Shown here piece after piece: positions 17,719 to 26,917 of a DNA stretch of 54,755 nt; position 1 is the first letter of the stretch, and the number at the start of each line of letters is the position of its first letter. Made by a program: the position numbers and the translations under genes. This stretch comes from JAOAFT01 sp035390885. GTDB lineage: Bacteria; Bacteroidota; Ignavibacteria; UBA10030. The DNA lies in contig DAOOUW010000012.1 in assembly GCA_035390885.1 (NCBI GenBank), forward strand, positions 1 through 54,755, in the 5' to 3' direction. A model generated the notes under the pieces. It searched no databases. It was not told the origin of the DNA and saw nothing but the letters and a program-made list of their open reading frames with translations.

Positions 17719-19452
17719 TCAATTCCAGATTTCAATAATTGTTTTCCATTGACCTCTCGTTCCCCCTGCTTCAACATTCCAGCGCTGAGGATAACTTTCC
17801 TCTAATCGAGCTTTGATGTATCGCATTCCAATTCCATCCGATTTTTTTTCATCATCGCAATTAAATGGACCATTATGTGATACAATGTATTGAATATGAT
17901 CTGCGTAAGATTTCTCTTCAATTGTAAAGGTAACTGGCTCCCGACTCTTTCCACAACTATGCGTTAGTCCATTCTCAATAAGGGTATGGAAAACCATCGG
18001 CGGTATATATTCTTTATCCCGAATATTTATTGTTTGTAGTGTATACTGAATCCCCTTTCGATAACTCATAATTTTTAAGTGACTTTGACATAGTTCTATT
18101 TCCTGAGCCAACGGGATTAATTTCAAAGGCGAGACCTGGATAATTGTTCTGAATTCGACACTCAATGCCTCGATAAGTTTTATTGCCGAGCGGGGCTCTT
18201 TTCGAATCCATGCAATTACAGACGTAAGAGAGTTTAATAAAAAGTGGGGATTGATACTTTTTTTCAAAAGTTCATTTTCCAGACGTACAGCCTTCAATTT
18301 TGCTTCACGTTCAGACTCTTCTTTTCTCACATATTGCATTGCAATAACCAATGTTGCAAATATTGCAAGTACTGAACCGGTACCCATTAACGTAAACTCA
18401 AATCTATACACACACCAGGCAATCAAACATCCAATAATAAAAATAAGACTACCATCTCGTTTCTGCACTATGGCAAAGAGAGTAATCATCGTACACTCTA
18501 CAAGCATAAGAATGATCATCGTATTCGACAGTGTCCAGAATGAAGCAACAATGAACGCCATCGCTAAGTTAAAAAGAATGATTACAAGACTCCAAATTTT
18601 CCTATATGGGAGAAAAAATACATAGAGGCAAAAAAGTGGAAATAGAATACTTCGTAATATGCGCGATATCAAATACACGACAAAAACCCAATGAATAGCT
18701 ACTGATGGTAGATCAATATAATATTGAAGCTGCCACGAAATATGATCGAGAATAATAATAAAGCACGCTAGGCAAAGGAAAAGATGCTCGAGTTTCCCCT
18801 TTTTAGTAAGTAAAAGGAAAAGACAAAAACAGAATGGGATCAGTACAATTCCAGCAGTAAAAAATAACATATAACTAAACTTAAATGTATTTTTTACTTC
18901 AGAAATATAATTACCGATTCGAAGTTGCCCATGGTACCACTTCCATGGTGTATAATCATGGTAATGTGAAACGCGTAGTATTACAATATGATTGCCAGGA
19001 CGAAGCAGTCGAGAAGGAAGAATTGTTTCGACAAGGGTTATTCCTGGTTGTTCTTCATTAAAATTTCTACCAAGTCGACCGTTTGAAATTATCTTTTCAT
19101 TATCCCAGTACACTTCATAAGCTGTCATAAAATATTGTAGGATCAATCCTATCGCTTCATTTTGTAGAGAAGAATCAGAAATTTCTACAGAGGTACGGAT
19201 AACCCAATTGCCAGTTGAGTAACTACCATATTCTTCAAATGGTTTCCAAAGAGTATCAGAAATTACTGGAGGTTGAGAAAAGGGGTAATCATCCTTTGCG
19301 ATAAACCATTCCTGCGACACCTTAATTCCATCTAGCGCCGAGATAAATGGCGGTAAGCCCGAGCCTTCCATAAGCGAAATGAAGGAAAGCGAAAAGAGCA
19401 AATACCACAACCATAGCCGGCGAGTGAATTTTCCTACTGTCAATAATGCCAT
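17719..19452 (-). CDS. LytS-type membrane sensor histidine kinase (7TMR-DISM-like)
   Basis: The 577-residue protein has an N-terminal membrane segment, an extracytoplasmic jelly-roll domain (about 60-190, GNWVIRTSVEISDSS to HYHDYTPWKWYHGQLRIG), about seven or eight transmembrane helices (about 195-370), a short coiled coil and a His_kinase/HATPase module. The phospho-acceptor is His403 in NPHFLLNSL, and the ATP-binding N box is HTLIENGLTHS with a G box at DGIGMRYIKARLEESY. This is the LytS/YehU class that signals to LytTR regulators, and such a regulator gene follows two bases after the stop. The extracellular domain suggests a carbohydrate or envelope ligand. AAAGGA stands before the ATG. 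Confidence 0.9.
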   Translation of the reverse strand: MALLTVGKFTRRLWLWYLLFSLSFISLMEGSGLPPFISALDGIKVSQEWFIAKDDYPFSQPPVISDTLWKPFEEYGSYSTGNWVIRTSVEISDSSLQNEAIGLILQYFMTAYEVYWDNEKIISNGRLGRNFNEEQPGITLVETILPSRLLRPGNHIVILRVSHYHDYTPWKWYHGQLRIGNYISEVKNTFKFSYMLFFTAGIVLIPFCFCLFLLLTKKGKLEHLFLCLACFIIILDHISWQLQYYIDLPSVAIHWVFVVYLISRILRSILFPLFCLYVFFLPYRKIWSLVIILFNLAMAFIVASFWTLSNTMIILMLVECTMITLFAIVQKRDGSLIFIIGCLIAWCVYRFEFTLMGTGSVLAIFATLVIAMQYVRKEESEREAKLKAVRLENELLKKSINPHFLLNSLTSVIAWIRKEPRSAIKLIEALSVEFRTIIQVSPLKLIPLAQEIELCQSHLKIMSYRKGIQYTLQTINIRDKEYIPPMVFHTLIENGLTHSCGKSREPVTFTIEEKSYADHIQYIVSHNGPFNCDDEKKSDGIGMRYIKARLEESYPQRWNVEAGGTRGQWKTIIEIWN

Positions 19453-19810
19453 TTCCTTTTGACCTCTATGTTTATAATATCAAAAACATTCTATAATAAA
19501 AACGTACTAAAACATTTTATCCTAAATTTTGCTTTAGAAACCTAAAAAATTCAAAGCGGCACCTGCAAGATTGTACTCGACAGCTGTGTAGCACAAGAGT
19601 AATTACCAAAACCATTGTAATACAATAATAAATATGTCTTCATACCTTTCATAACTTACGTCGGCAAATAATCTAGATTTGATTCAGACTTCGGTAATTG
19701 CAATGCATCCATCAAAGTTCTTCTCTTCATTATTGAATAATTTTGGAATAGCTATGCTCTTTCACAGAACGATGAATTTCTTATTAGCTTACAACACATT
19801 GACTGATTTT
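19453..19810. other. 358-bp intergenic stretch, nothing recognised
   Basis: AT-rich sequence upstream of the sensor kinase and downstream of the 2H phosphoesterase gene, both read on the minus strand. I see no gene, no strong hairpin with a T tract and no clear promoter. Confidence 0.4.
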
Positions 19811-20494
19811 TCACTTCAATTCAAATTTGTGCAATGTTTTTACATGTTCCTTTCTTTGATACCAATCGTTAAAAACAAACTCTATAATATTAACTGTAAA
19901 AGTACCGAAGTCATAATCTCTATATGCCTCAACTTTTCTGATAAATTCTTCTTTATTCCTAAACCGTTTCCTTAATCTAAATATTGTAGAATGAGCTGTT
20001 TGGATAGTATATCTTTTATCGATAGACTGTTCCAAGCCTGAAGCGACAAAATTGAGTCTCAAATTATTGCGGATTTTATAAAGAGTATCGTCTTCTACAA
20101 AACCCTGCACCATCAAGCAAGATGGCGAAGCCGTAAGTCCTTTGAATTTTATCTCGAAACAACTTAACCCATCGATGCTTCTTTGAATAACGTGTATATA
20201 TTCTTCTATGGAAATATTCGATAGCTGAAATCCGTTATAACAAGAAATTATTGACATTACAGTTACATGAAGGTCAGAGTCAGGATAGTAATATTGCTCT
20301 GGTTCGATGATTTTTAATTCATTGAGAAATTTTTGAATCTCATCTTTTACGTTTCTATTGATGCGAGCCAAAAGAGTAATTCCATACCTTTTGTCAAAAG
20401 GCGAGTCGATGAGGCTATCAATCTGATATTCGTCCGACTTTATCTTCTCGAGAGAATCTTTATATAAGCTGTTGTAATATTCACTTAAGCTCAT
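19811..20494 (-). CDS. 2H phosphoesterase superfamily protein (LigT-like)
   Basis: The 227-residue protein carries the two signature motifs of 2H phosphoesterases: HVT (residues 76-78, in DLHVTVMSIISCYNGF) and HST (residues 168-170, in QTAHSTIFRLRKRF). Their spacing of about 92 residues is typical. The family includes RNA 2',3'-cyclic phosphodiesterases and related enzymes acting on cyclic nucleotides or RNA ends; close relatives are sometimes labelled mutarotase in databases without proof. No signal peptide, so cytoplasmic. It follows rsmI by 39 bases and may be co-transcribed with it. Confidence 0.75.
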   Translation of the reverse strand: MSLSEYYNSLYKDSLEKIKSDEYQIDSLIDSPFDKRYGITLLARINRNVKDEIQKFLNELKIIEPEQYYYPDSDLHVTVMSIISCYNGFQLSNISIEEYIHVIQRSIDGLSCFEIKFKGLTASPSCLMVQGFVEDDTLYKIRNNLRLNFVASGLEQSIDKRYTIQTAHSTIFRLRKRFRNKEEFIRKVEAYRDYDFGTFTVNIIEFVFNDWYQRKEHVKTLHKFELK

Positions 20495-20533
20495 CTTTAA
20501 TTTTGCGATCGCAGTTGCTGAATGACAATCAGT

Positions 20534-21238
20534 TCATTTCTCCTTCCCTTCTATCACGAGTACATATTCGCCACGGGGAGTTTTGTTTTTCAGCTCTTTC
20601 AAAACTACGGACAATCGTCCACGAATTACTTCTTCGAATTTTTTCGTTAGCTCACGGCATACGGCAATCTGCCGATCCCCAAGGACATCATAGAGCTGCT
20701 GCAATGTTTTGAAAAGACGATGAGGCGATTCATAAATTACAATAGTTCGAGTTTCGGAACGTAACTCTTCTAACCGTGATTGCCTTCCCTTTTTATGGGG
20801 CAGGAATCCTTCAAACACAAAACTGTCAATCGAAAATCCACTTACAATGATAGCAGCCAATAATGCCGAGGCTCCTGGTATTGGAACAATCTTAATTTTT
20901 TTGGCTAAAGCTTCGCGGACAAGAATTGTCGCAGGGTCAGAAATTCCAGGAGTGCCCGCGTCGGTAACTAATGCAATAGAAGAACCTTGAAGAAGTTTCT
21001 CGATCAAATCTGGCACACGACGCACTTCATTGTAACTATAATAACTAATGAGCGGCTTATGAATGTTGTAATGATTTAACAAAATAGCGGTCTTCCTTGT
21101 ATCTTCACAAGCAATACGATCAACGTTAGAAAGTATATTCAATGCCCTGAACGAAATATCTTCCAAATTCCCAATTGGAGTTGAAACAATGTAGAGAATT
21201 CCAGATGAAGCATTATTTAGCAAATCGATTCTTTCCAT
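20534..21238 (-). CDS. rsmI: 16S rRNA (cytidine1402-2'-O)-methyltransferase RsmI
   Basis: The 234-residue protein has the tetrapyrrole-methylase fold of RsmI: GILYIVSTPIGNLEDISFRA at the start, ACEDTRKTAILLNHY, SIALVTDAGTPGISDPATIL, VPIPGASALLAAIIVSGF and VIYESPHRLFKTLQQL. It methylates the 2'-O of C1402 in 16S rRNA. The C-terminus stops after EYVLVIEGKEK, the short form without the extra C-terminal domain. Start MERIDLLNNASS is the only near ATG. Confidence 0.95.
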   Translation of the reverse strand: MERIDLLNNASSGILYIVSTPIGNLEDISFRALNILSNVDRIACEDTRKTAILLNHYNIHKPLISYYSYNEVRRVPDLIEKLLQGSSIALVTDAGTPGISDPATILVREALAKKIKIVPIPGASALLAAIIVSGFSIDSFVFEGFLPHKKGRQSRLEELRSETRTIVIYESPHRLFKTLQQLYDVLGDRQIAVCRELTKKFEEVIRGRLSVVLKELKNKTPRGEYVLVIEGKEK

Positions 21239-21298
21239 TATTTTTTGTACAATAATTCTGCGTGTGCATTCACTTAATATTATATAAAGGGTTTAAAA

Positions 21299-22897
21299 AT
21301 GATAAAAAGAATATATCGAATTCACAAATCAACTATCAACGCTCTTGTCATAGCAATTTCTTTCCTTCCATTCTTCTACTGTTATGGACAATCATCTCAA
21401 GATCCAATTGCAACAACCACAACAGGTAAAATTCGAGGATACATCGATCAGGGTATTTTTGCATTTAAGGGCATACCATATGGAGAAAACACAGCTTATT
21501 ATAGATTCCAGCCGCCTCGTCCTGCTATTCCGTGGGATGAAATTCGTGATGCGCGTGAATTTGGTACTATGGCTCCTCAATCTGTGCTTAATACAAGGAA
21601 TCCACTGGGACTTCATATTAGTGAAGATTGCTTGAATCTCAATATCTGGACGCCAGGCTTACGCGACAATCAAAAGAGACCAGCGCTTGTCTGGTTCCAT
21701 GGTGGAGCGTATAGTAATGGGACAAGCAATAATCTTCTCTATGATGGCGCTCAACTTGCAAAACGAGGCAATGTAGTTGTGGTAACAGTGAATCATCGAT
21801 TGAATATTTTTGGATTCCTTTATTTAGCTGATCTCGATAAACAAAAATATCCAGAATCAGGAAATGTTGGAATGCTGGATTTAGTTTTGGCTCTTCAATG
21901 GATTCAACACAACATTGCAGAGTTTGGCGGCGATCCCGGTAACGTTACCATCTTTGGGCAATCCGGTGGTGGAGCTAAATGTGCAACACTGATGGGAATG
22001 CCAGCGGCACAAGGATTATTCCATAAAGTTCTTACAATGAGCGGACAACAGGTTACAGGAAGACGCCGCGAAGCAGCAACTGCAACCGCCAAAAATGTTT
22101 TACGTTTTCTTAACATTCCTGAAGATTCTCTCCAACTTCTGGAAAAACTTCCATTTGAAAAATTAACTGAAGCCATACAAGGTCAATATTTTGGTCCTGT
22201 AACCGATGGGACAGTTCTACCTCGAGATCCATTCGATCCAGACGCCTCTCCGCTATCAGCTCACATTCCAATGATCATTGGAAATACTCATGATGAAACT
22301 GCATCACTGATAGGCTCAGGAGATACTACCACTTTTTCACTCACATGGGAGCAAGTCCCTATAAAATTAAATCAACATGTAAAGCAATTCCTTGGTACAC
22401 TTTCTCCAGATTCTATTGTCGCTCTCTATCGCAAGTGGTACCCTGAATATTCCCCAAGCGACGCCTTCTTTGCAATTACGACGGCTGCCCGTTCGTGGAG
22501 AAGTATGATTATAGAATCGGAAAGGCGTGCAGAGCAAAATACAGCTCCAACATACGTCTATCAATTTGATTGGAAATCTCCTGTAAATGGAGGAAGACTA
22601 CGAGCAGCACACGGAATGGATATTCCGTTTTTCTTTCATAACACTGAATATGGAAAGCAACTCATCGGAGAAGGTAGCAAACAAGAACATTTAGCCGATA
22701 TTATGACTCATGTGCTTGTCTCTTTTGCACGGACAGGAAATCCTAACAACCCATCGATTCCATTTTGGGAGCCGTTTAATCTTACAACACGCCCAACAAT
22801 GATTTTTACAATTCCACCAAGACTTGAATATGATCCAAGAAGTAATGAACGAATACTTTTCGCTCCTGTTCCCTACATTCAACCAGGAACATTATAG
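21299..22897 (+). CDS. Secreted type B carboxylesterase
   Basis: The 532-residue protein is a COesterase (PF00135) with an N-terminal signal peptide (hydrophobic LVIAISFLPFFYCYG). Catalytic residues are visible: Ser222 in GQSGGGAKC (GxSxG elbow), Glu333 in NTHDETASL and His438 in AAHGMDIPFFF. Other markers are FKGIPYGENT, SEDCLNLNIWTP and the oxyanion-hole strand VWFHGGAYSNG. The family hydrolyses carboxylic esters (p-nitrobenzyl, feruloyl and others); the true substrate is unknown. It is transcribed away from rsmI with 60 bases between, and ends next to a MITE-like element and a terminator. Confidence 0.92.
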   Translation: MIKRIYRIHKSTINALVIAISFLPFFYCYGQSSQDPIATTTTGKIRGYIDQGIFAFKGIPYGENTAYYRFQPPRPAIPWDEIRDAREFGTMAPQSVLNTRNPLGLHISEDCLNLNIWTPGLRDNQKRPALVWFHGGAYSNGTSNNLLYDGAQLAKRGNVVVVTVNHRLNIFGFLYLADLDKQKYPESGNVGMLDLVLALQWIQHNIAEFGGDPGNVTIFGQSGGGAKCATLMGMPAAQGLFHKVLTMSGQQVTGRRREAATATAKNVLRFLNIPEDSLQLLEKLPFEKLTEAIQGQYFGPVTDGTVLPRDPFDPDASPLSAHIPMIIGNTHDETASLIGSGDTTTFSLTWEQVPIKLNQHVKQFLGTLSPDSIVALYRKWYPEYSPSDAFFAITTAARSWRSMIIESERRAEQNTAPTYVYQFDWKSPVNGGRLRAAHGMDIPFFFHNTEYGKQLIGEGSKQEHLADIMTHVLVSFARTGNPNNPSIPFWEPFNLTTRPTMIFTIPPRLEYDPRSNERILFAPVPYIQPGTL

Positions 22898-22908
22898 ATT
22901 TTATTAAA

Positions 22909-23107
22909 CCCAGATTATGCAATAAAGGTAGTAATAGAAGTGTAAGATGAAGGGAAATAATAAAATAGGCGATAGAAAAAGAAACCCAAATGGTGGCTTC
23001 GATTCGGACTGCAGTCCTACTCAGCCACCGTCGGGATTTCGGTTGCCGAGGTGACGTAAGGTGTATCGAGGCAACAACCTTCACAGATTTCTAATGCATA
23101 ATTTGGA
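22909..23107 (+). mobile_element. MITE-like element, copy 1, with TIRs and TTAAA duplication
   Basis: The 199-bp non-coding element starts CCCAGATTATGCAATAAAGG and ends with the inverse of TCCAAATTATGCATTAGAAA. Both match the ends of the IS1380 remnant at 2152-2435. TTAAA stands directly on both sides (22904-22908 and 23108-23112), as expected for a target duplication. Inside, GGTGGCT (22992-22998) pairs with AGCCACC (23023-23029) around an inner hairpin (23006-23017), and GTTGCC (23042-23047) pairs with GGCAAC (23070-23075). A second copy lies at 33184-33374. It sits 11 bases after the esterase stop. Confidence 0.75.
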
Positions 23108-23128
23108 TTAAAGTAAAGCGCACAAAAA

Positions 23129-23166
23129 AAGCCCCTTTCGCATTTCTGAGAAAGGGGCTTTTTTTT
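23129..23166. terminator. Bidirectional Rho-independent terminator
   Basis: AAGCCCCTTTC (23129-23139) pairs with GAAAGGGGCTT (23150-23160), flanked by A7 on the left and T8 on the right. It serves the convergent esterase and TPR-lipoprotein genes. Confidence 0.92.
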
Positions 23167-23178
23167 AATTGGATTATT

Positions 23179-24081
23179 TTACAGTTGAGCTAAACGCGCT
23201 TTTGCACGTTTTACATTTCTGCTTAACGGATAATTTTTTACGACTAGTTCGTATGCCTCTTTAGCTTTTTCAATTTGGCCAAGTCGATCGTAACATTGAG
23301 CAATCATAAATTGAGCATCGGCTTTTTTTTCTGAGCGAGGTATTGTCAACACTTCTTTAAAACTTTGAATCGCGGCGCTGTAATTTTGAAGAGCATAATT
23401 AGATTCTCCAATCCAGTAAATGCAATTATCTTTCATATCTTCACTAACACCGCCATCTAATAATGCCTGAAAAGATTTTAATGCAGTATTGTACCTTCGA
23501 TTATTGAATGCTCTTAAAGCATCCTCATATGTTGTCAACACCTTGTCCGATTCTTTCGCTTTTACAGATGATAGGGCGGGCGTTGCCGTTGCATCCGTAG
23601 CACTAACTACTGCACTGCTCTTTGCTGCAGCTTCAGCTCGATTAGCTCGTTCTGCTTCAAGGGCTAATTTTGATTCCGTATCGCTCAATCGCAAAGTGAG
23701 ATTTCTATTTTCTTGCTCGATTCTCATCAACTTTTGTTTTAACGTTGAATTCTCTGCCTGTAAATCCTGTAACTGTTTTTCATACTGTGCTATTTGAGTT
23801 GATGATGGTTGCTCTATCTGCTCAACAGCTCTCTCTTCCTTGGGACCAATAAATCTTGCTAAAATTTCTTCATCCTCATTTTTAGCTTCTGGTTTGGAAG
23901 ACACAGCTGGTGGTTGTTGCTGCTTCGCCGTTTGTTGCGGTTGTTGTTGTATCGACGTTGATGTACTTTCTTCCTGCACAGTTTCTTCCATTTCACCACA
24001 ACCGATCAAGAACAAAGATCCAACAAAGAGCATAATCAAACTACTGGTCAATAAAACGGAATGTTTACTATTGTGACTCAT
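23179..24081 (-). CDS. TPR lipoprotein with coiled coil (CpoB/YbgF-like)
   Basis: The 300-residue protein starts at ATG 24081, which has GGAGG just upstream, giving the lipoprotein signal MSHNSKHSVLLTSSLIMLFVGSLF...GC with lipobox LIGC. A Gln/Pro-rich linker, a coiled coil (about 90-150, QLQDLQAENSTLKQKLMRIE) and three or four tetratricopeptide repeats follow (YEDALRAFNNRRYNTALKSF, CIYWIGESNYALQNYSAAIQ, AQCYDRLGQIEKAKEAYELV). The layout of coiled coil followed by C-terminal TPRs is that of CpoB/YbgF, the Tol-Pal partner, but as a lipoprotein and without tol genes nearby. Envelope location is inferred. Confidence 0.8.
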   Translation of the reverse strand: MSHNSKHSVLLTSSLIMLFVGSLFLIGCGEMEETVQEESTSTSIQQQPQQTAKQQQPPAVSSKPEAKNEDEEILARFIGPKEERAVEQIEQPSSTQIAQYEKQLQDLQAENSTLKQKLMRIEQENRNLTLRLSDTESKLALEAERANRAEAAAKSSAVVSATDATATPALSSVKAKESDKVLTTYEDALRAFNNRRYNTALKSFQALLDGGVSEDMKDNCIYWIGESNYALQNYSAAIQSFKEVLTIPRSEKKADAQFMIAQCYDRLGQIEKAKEAYELVVKNYPLSRNVKRAKARLAQL

Positions 24082-24205
24082 AATGCCTCCAATATTTGGC
24101 AATAGTTATAGTGAATTCACATACATACCTGAAGTAAATTATTAAACCCCCCCTTGAAAGTCAAGCATTTCTTAAGATAAATATTTATTCAGAAGCTATG
24201 CGCAA

Positions 24206-25684
24206 TTATGACAATGGCAAATGCACAGTGAAAGTACTCCCTCTCCCTTCCTGACTTTCTACAGTAATTGTTCCTCCATGAGCCTCTACAATCCACTTGG
24301 CAATCGCCAGCCCCAAACCGCTTCCTTCGGACATGACATCCTGACGCTTTTGCTGTGCTCTATAAAAGCGCTCAAATATTCGGTTTACATCTTTCTGTGG
24401 AATCCCGATGCCAGTATCCCTAATCCGAACACAGGTTTGTCCGTCTTCTGTCGTCAATTTCACATTAACCATTCCGTTTGCTGGCGTATACTTGATTGCA
24501 TTATCAAGAAGGTTTAAGAACAACTGTTTTAATCGAACCCCGTCTCCTTTCACGATCGGATATGAGCGAGCTTCATACGTCAGAGTAATCTTTCTTGAAT
24601 CTGCAAGCAGTTGCATTTCATCGACAAGGTCTTGCAAAAGTTTGTTCAAATCAATACTTTCTTTCGATATTACCAAACGGCCGCTGTCAGATTTAATAAG
24701 CATCATAAGCGATTCAACGATTGTCGAAAGGCGAAGCACCTCGTCATAAATACTCTTTAGGAGTTCACGCGTCTCTTTAGACATCTTTTTATTGCGAAGC
24801 GCAACTTCAATTTCTCCCCTCATAATGGTAAGTGGAGTTTTTAATTCATGAGAAGCATCTACCGAGAATTGTTGAATTTGTGAAAATGAAGATTCTAATC
24901 GTTCAATCATGTCGTTAAATTGCGCTGTCAATCGACCAATTTCATCATCAACATCGCGCATTGGTAGACGACGACTTAAATTTTGAGCTGTAATTTCTTT
25001 TGCCGCTTTCGTTAGTTCATCCACAGGTTTTAAAGATTTGCTTGCCAAAAACCACCCACCAACAATAGAAATAATCAAAGCAAACGGCGCTATAAAGAGG
25101 GCATTATAGAAAAAACTATCCAAGACTTCATATATTGGCTCGAGAGGATACGCAACAAAAATTTTGACGTAATCCGTTTGCATCATAGCCATTCTTATTC
25201 GCTCCCCATCGAATCCATCCGTTGTTACAATATTGATCCAATTATATGGAAGCTCAGGGTATGATAATATATGTCCACGCAAACTTTGTGATCGAAAGAG
25301 TAAATCACCATTCCGATCGAGAATTTGAATATAATGGCGCCGAGGACTTAAAAGAGTATGATGGTAAATTTGACTCCACATCTCATCAATTACTTCATTT
25401 TCACGCTTCACGCTATCAGGTTGGGCAACAGCTTCTTTCGGTTGAGAGCGACGTAACTCCTCCAATTCTTCAATCGCTGCCCGTTTCAAGCGAATTTTTT
25501 TCGCTTTCGGTTCAATAAATTCGTTTACCCATCGCACCTCGGTCCGAAGTGAGTAGTCGAGATTATTTAAGAGTCCTTCGCGCGTTACAAAATATGCGAC
25601 GACTCCATACCCTAACAAACTGACGGCTAAAATCATTGCATACCATGCGGTCAACTTACTGCGAACAGAGTGAAAAATTTTCAT
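24206..25684 (-). CDS. Sensor histidine kinase, OmpR-partner class
   Basis: The 492-residue protein has two transmembrane helices (about 12-32 and 190-212) around a periplasmic sensor of about 155 residues. A HAMP domain (LKPVDELTKAAKEI), a HisKA domain with phospho-acceptor His279 in DASHELKTPLTIM, and a HATPase domain (LLDNAIKYTP N box, DTGIGIPQ, FERFYR, GSGLGLAIAKWIVEAHGG) follow. The arrangement resembles CusS/ArlS-like kinases. It is 23 bases downstream of its regulator. The signal is unknown; no metal-binding motif stands out in the sensor part. Confidence 0.92.
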   Translation of the reverse strand: MKIFHSVRSKLTAWYAMILAVSLLGYGVVAYFVTREGLLNNLDYSLRTEVRWVNEFIEPKAKKIRLKRAAIEELEELRRSQPKEAVAQPDSVKRENEVIDEMWSQIYHHTLLSPRRHYIQILDRNGDLLFRSQSLRGHILSYPELPYNWINIVTTDGFDGERIRMAMMQTDYVKIFVAYPLEPIYEVLDSFFYNALFIAPFALIISIVGGWFLASKSLKPVDELTKAAKEITAQNLSRRLPMRDVDDEIGRLTAQFNDMIERLESSFSQIQQFSVDASHELKTPLTIMRGEIEVALRNKKMSKETRELLKSIYDEVLRLSTIVESLMMLIKSDSGRLVISKESIDLNKLLQDLVDEMQLLADSRKITLTYEARSYPIVKGDGVRLKQLFLNLLDNAIKYTPANGMVNVKLTTEDGQTCVRIRDTGIGIPQKDVNRIFERFYRAQQKRQDVMSEGSGLGLAIAKWIVEAHGGTITVESQEGRGSTFTVHLPLS

Positions 25685-25707
25685 CTTAATACGTGGAGCC
25701 TTTGCAA

Positions 25708-26388
25708 CTAAAATTTTAATTTCTTATCAGATAGGTAATAGCCTTTACCTCGTTCTGTTTGAATTAGCTTTACCTTAAAATCGGCGTCAATCTTTTTTCG
25801 AAGATGGGTTACATACACATCAATAACATTGGTACCAGGATCAAAATTGTACCCCCACACATTGCGAGCCAATTCTTTTCGTGTTACTAATTCTCCCTGA
25901 TGGTGCATAAAATATTCAAGTAATGTATACTCTCGACTTGTTAATTCTATCATCGTCCCTTCACGATAGGCTTTATGCGCTACAGTATCAAGTGTAAGAT
26001 CCTTATAGGTAAGCTTCGTTTGAGATTGTTTACTTCTTCGTACAACAGAACGAATTCGAGCAAGGAGCACATCAAACGAAAATGGTTTTCCAAGGTAATC
26101 ATCAGCGCCTTGATCAAGTCCACCGACAATATCCTCTGTACTGGTACGAGCTGTAAGCATAATAACAGGGGTTTTAATGCTATCTTTTCTTAAGTTTTGG
26201 AGAACCGAAAAACCATCTTTTACAGGTAGAAGCACATCTAGCAAAATAAGATCATACTGTGCAGACCGAGCTAATTGTTCTCCCTTCTCTCCATCCTCCG
26301 CAATTTCTACTTCAAATCCCTCAGCTTCCAATCCTTTTTTCAGAAAGCGAGCTACTTTTTGTTCATCTTCAACAACAAGAATTCTCAT
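25708..26388 (-). CDS. OmpR/PhoB-family response regulator
   Basis: The 226-residue protein has an intact receiver domain (MRILVVEDE, phospho-acceptor Asp51 in LILLDVLLP, Lys101 in YLGKPF) and a winged-helix effector (LTSREYTLLEYFMHHQGELV, VIDVYVTHLRKKIDADF, IQTERGKGYYL). It pairs with the kinase gene directly downstream. Target genes cannot be told from the window. Confidence 0.94.
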   Translation of the reverse strand: MRILVVEDEQKVARFLKKGLEAEGFEVEIAEDGEKGEQLARSAQYDLILLDVLLPVKDGFSVLQNLRKDSIKTPVIMLTARTSTEDIVGGLDQGADDYLGKPFSFDVLLARIRSVVRRSKQSQTKLTYKDLTLDTVAHKAYREGTMIELTSREYTLLEYFMHHQGELVTRKELARNVWGYNFDPGTNVIDVYVTHLRKKIDADFKVKLIQTERGKGYYLSDKKLKF

Positions 26389-26483
26389 TGCACCTTTTCC
26401 TTACTTTATTGGAAAAGGTAGTTGTAATTCAGAAAACTTTCAATGCGCTGAAGAAATTTATCGCAAACTGTCAGTAATTCTAA

Positions 26484-26765
26484 TTACAATATATCTTTTG
26501 GTTTTGATTCGGGAGGAGGCTCAGGCGCATTTGATTTAGGAGGAAGATTCGATTGCAGCCAATGCACAATTCGTACTTTTGAAATCGGCGGCAGCAGTGC
26601 TACCTTAATTTGTTCAAGCGCTTTATTGAGTTCTTCCGGTTTGTATTCTGGTAATTCTTCTTTCATAATCTTCGATAGAATTTCCCAGTGGTGAGGATCT
26701 TCATGGTTGAGGAACCAATTTCCATTGATTTCCATCAGCTTTCGTTCAAATTCTGTCCATCCCAT
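26484..26765 (-). CDS. Small hypothetical protein
   Basis: The 93-residue acidic protein starts at ATG 26765, which has AAAGGA eight bases upstream; a TTG further upstream is less likely. It begins MGWTEFERKLMEINGNWFLN, has a helical middle (LSKIMKEELPEYKPEELNKA) and ends in a proline-rich tail (PPKSNAPEPPPESKPKDIL). No signal peptide, membrane segment or known domain is seen. It lies 95 bases before the OmpR-type regulator on the same strand and could be part of that transcript. Confidence 0.55.
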   Translation of the reverse strand: MGWTEFERKLMEINGNWFLNHEDPHHWEILSKIMKEELPEYKPEELNKALEQIKVALLPPISKVRIVHWLQSNLPPKSNAPEPPPESKPKDIL

Positions 26766-26834
26766 CTCCAACGTCCTTTTTGGATTGTTCCACAATTCTG
26801 TCAACAGCTGATGGAATAATTATACAATTTATCT

Positions 26835-26863
26835 TTGAACAATGCTATACTTTTTTTGATAAT
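26835..26863 (+). promoter_or_regulatory. Candidate sigma-70 promoter for the acyl-CoA synthetase gene
   Basis: TTGAAC (26835-26840), a 17-base spacer and GATAAT (26858-26863) lie 54 bases before the ATG at 26918. Confidence 0.5.
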
Positions 26864-26917
26864 TTTTATATTCCGTTTTTTTCCCTACATTAAGAAAGAC
26901 ATTATTAGCAAAACCCT

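Noticed and set aside
22806..23084. Minus-strand frame over the MITE-like copy 1 (and 33185-33391 over copy 2)
   Set aside because: The frames fall within repeated, hairpin-forming DNA. Their similarity follows from the element, not from coding constraint, and copies differ in frame length.
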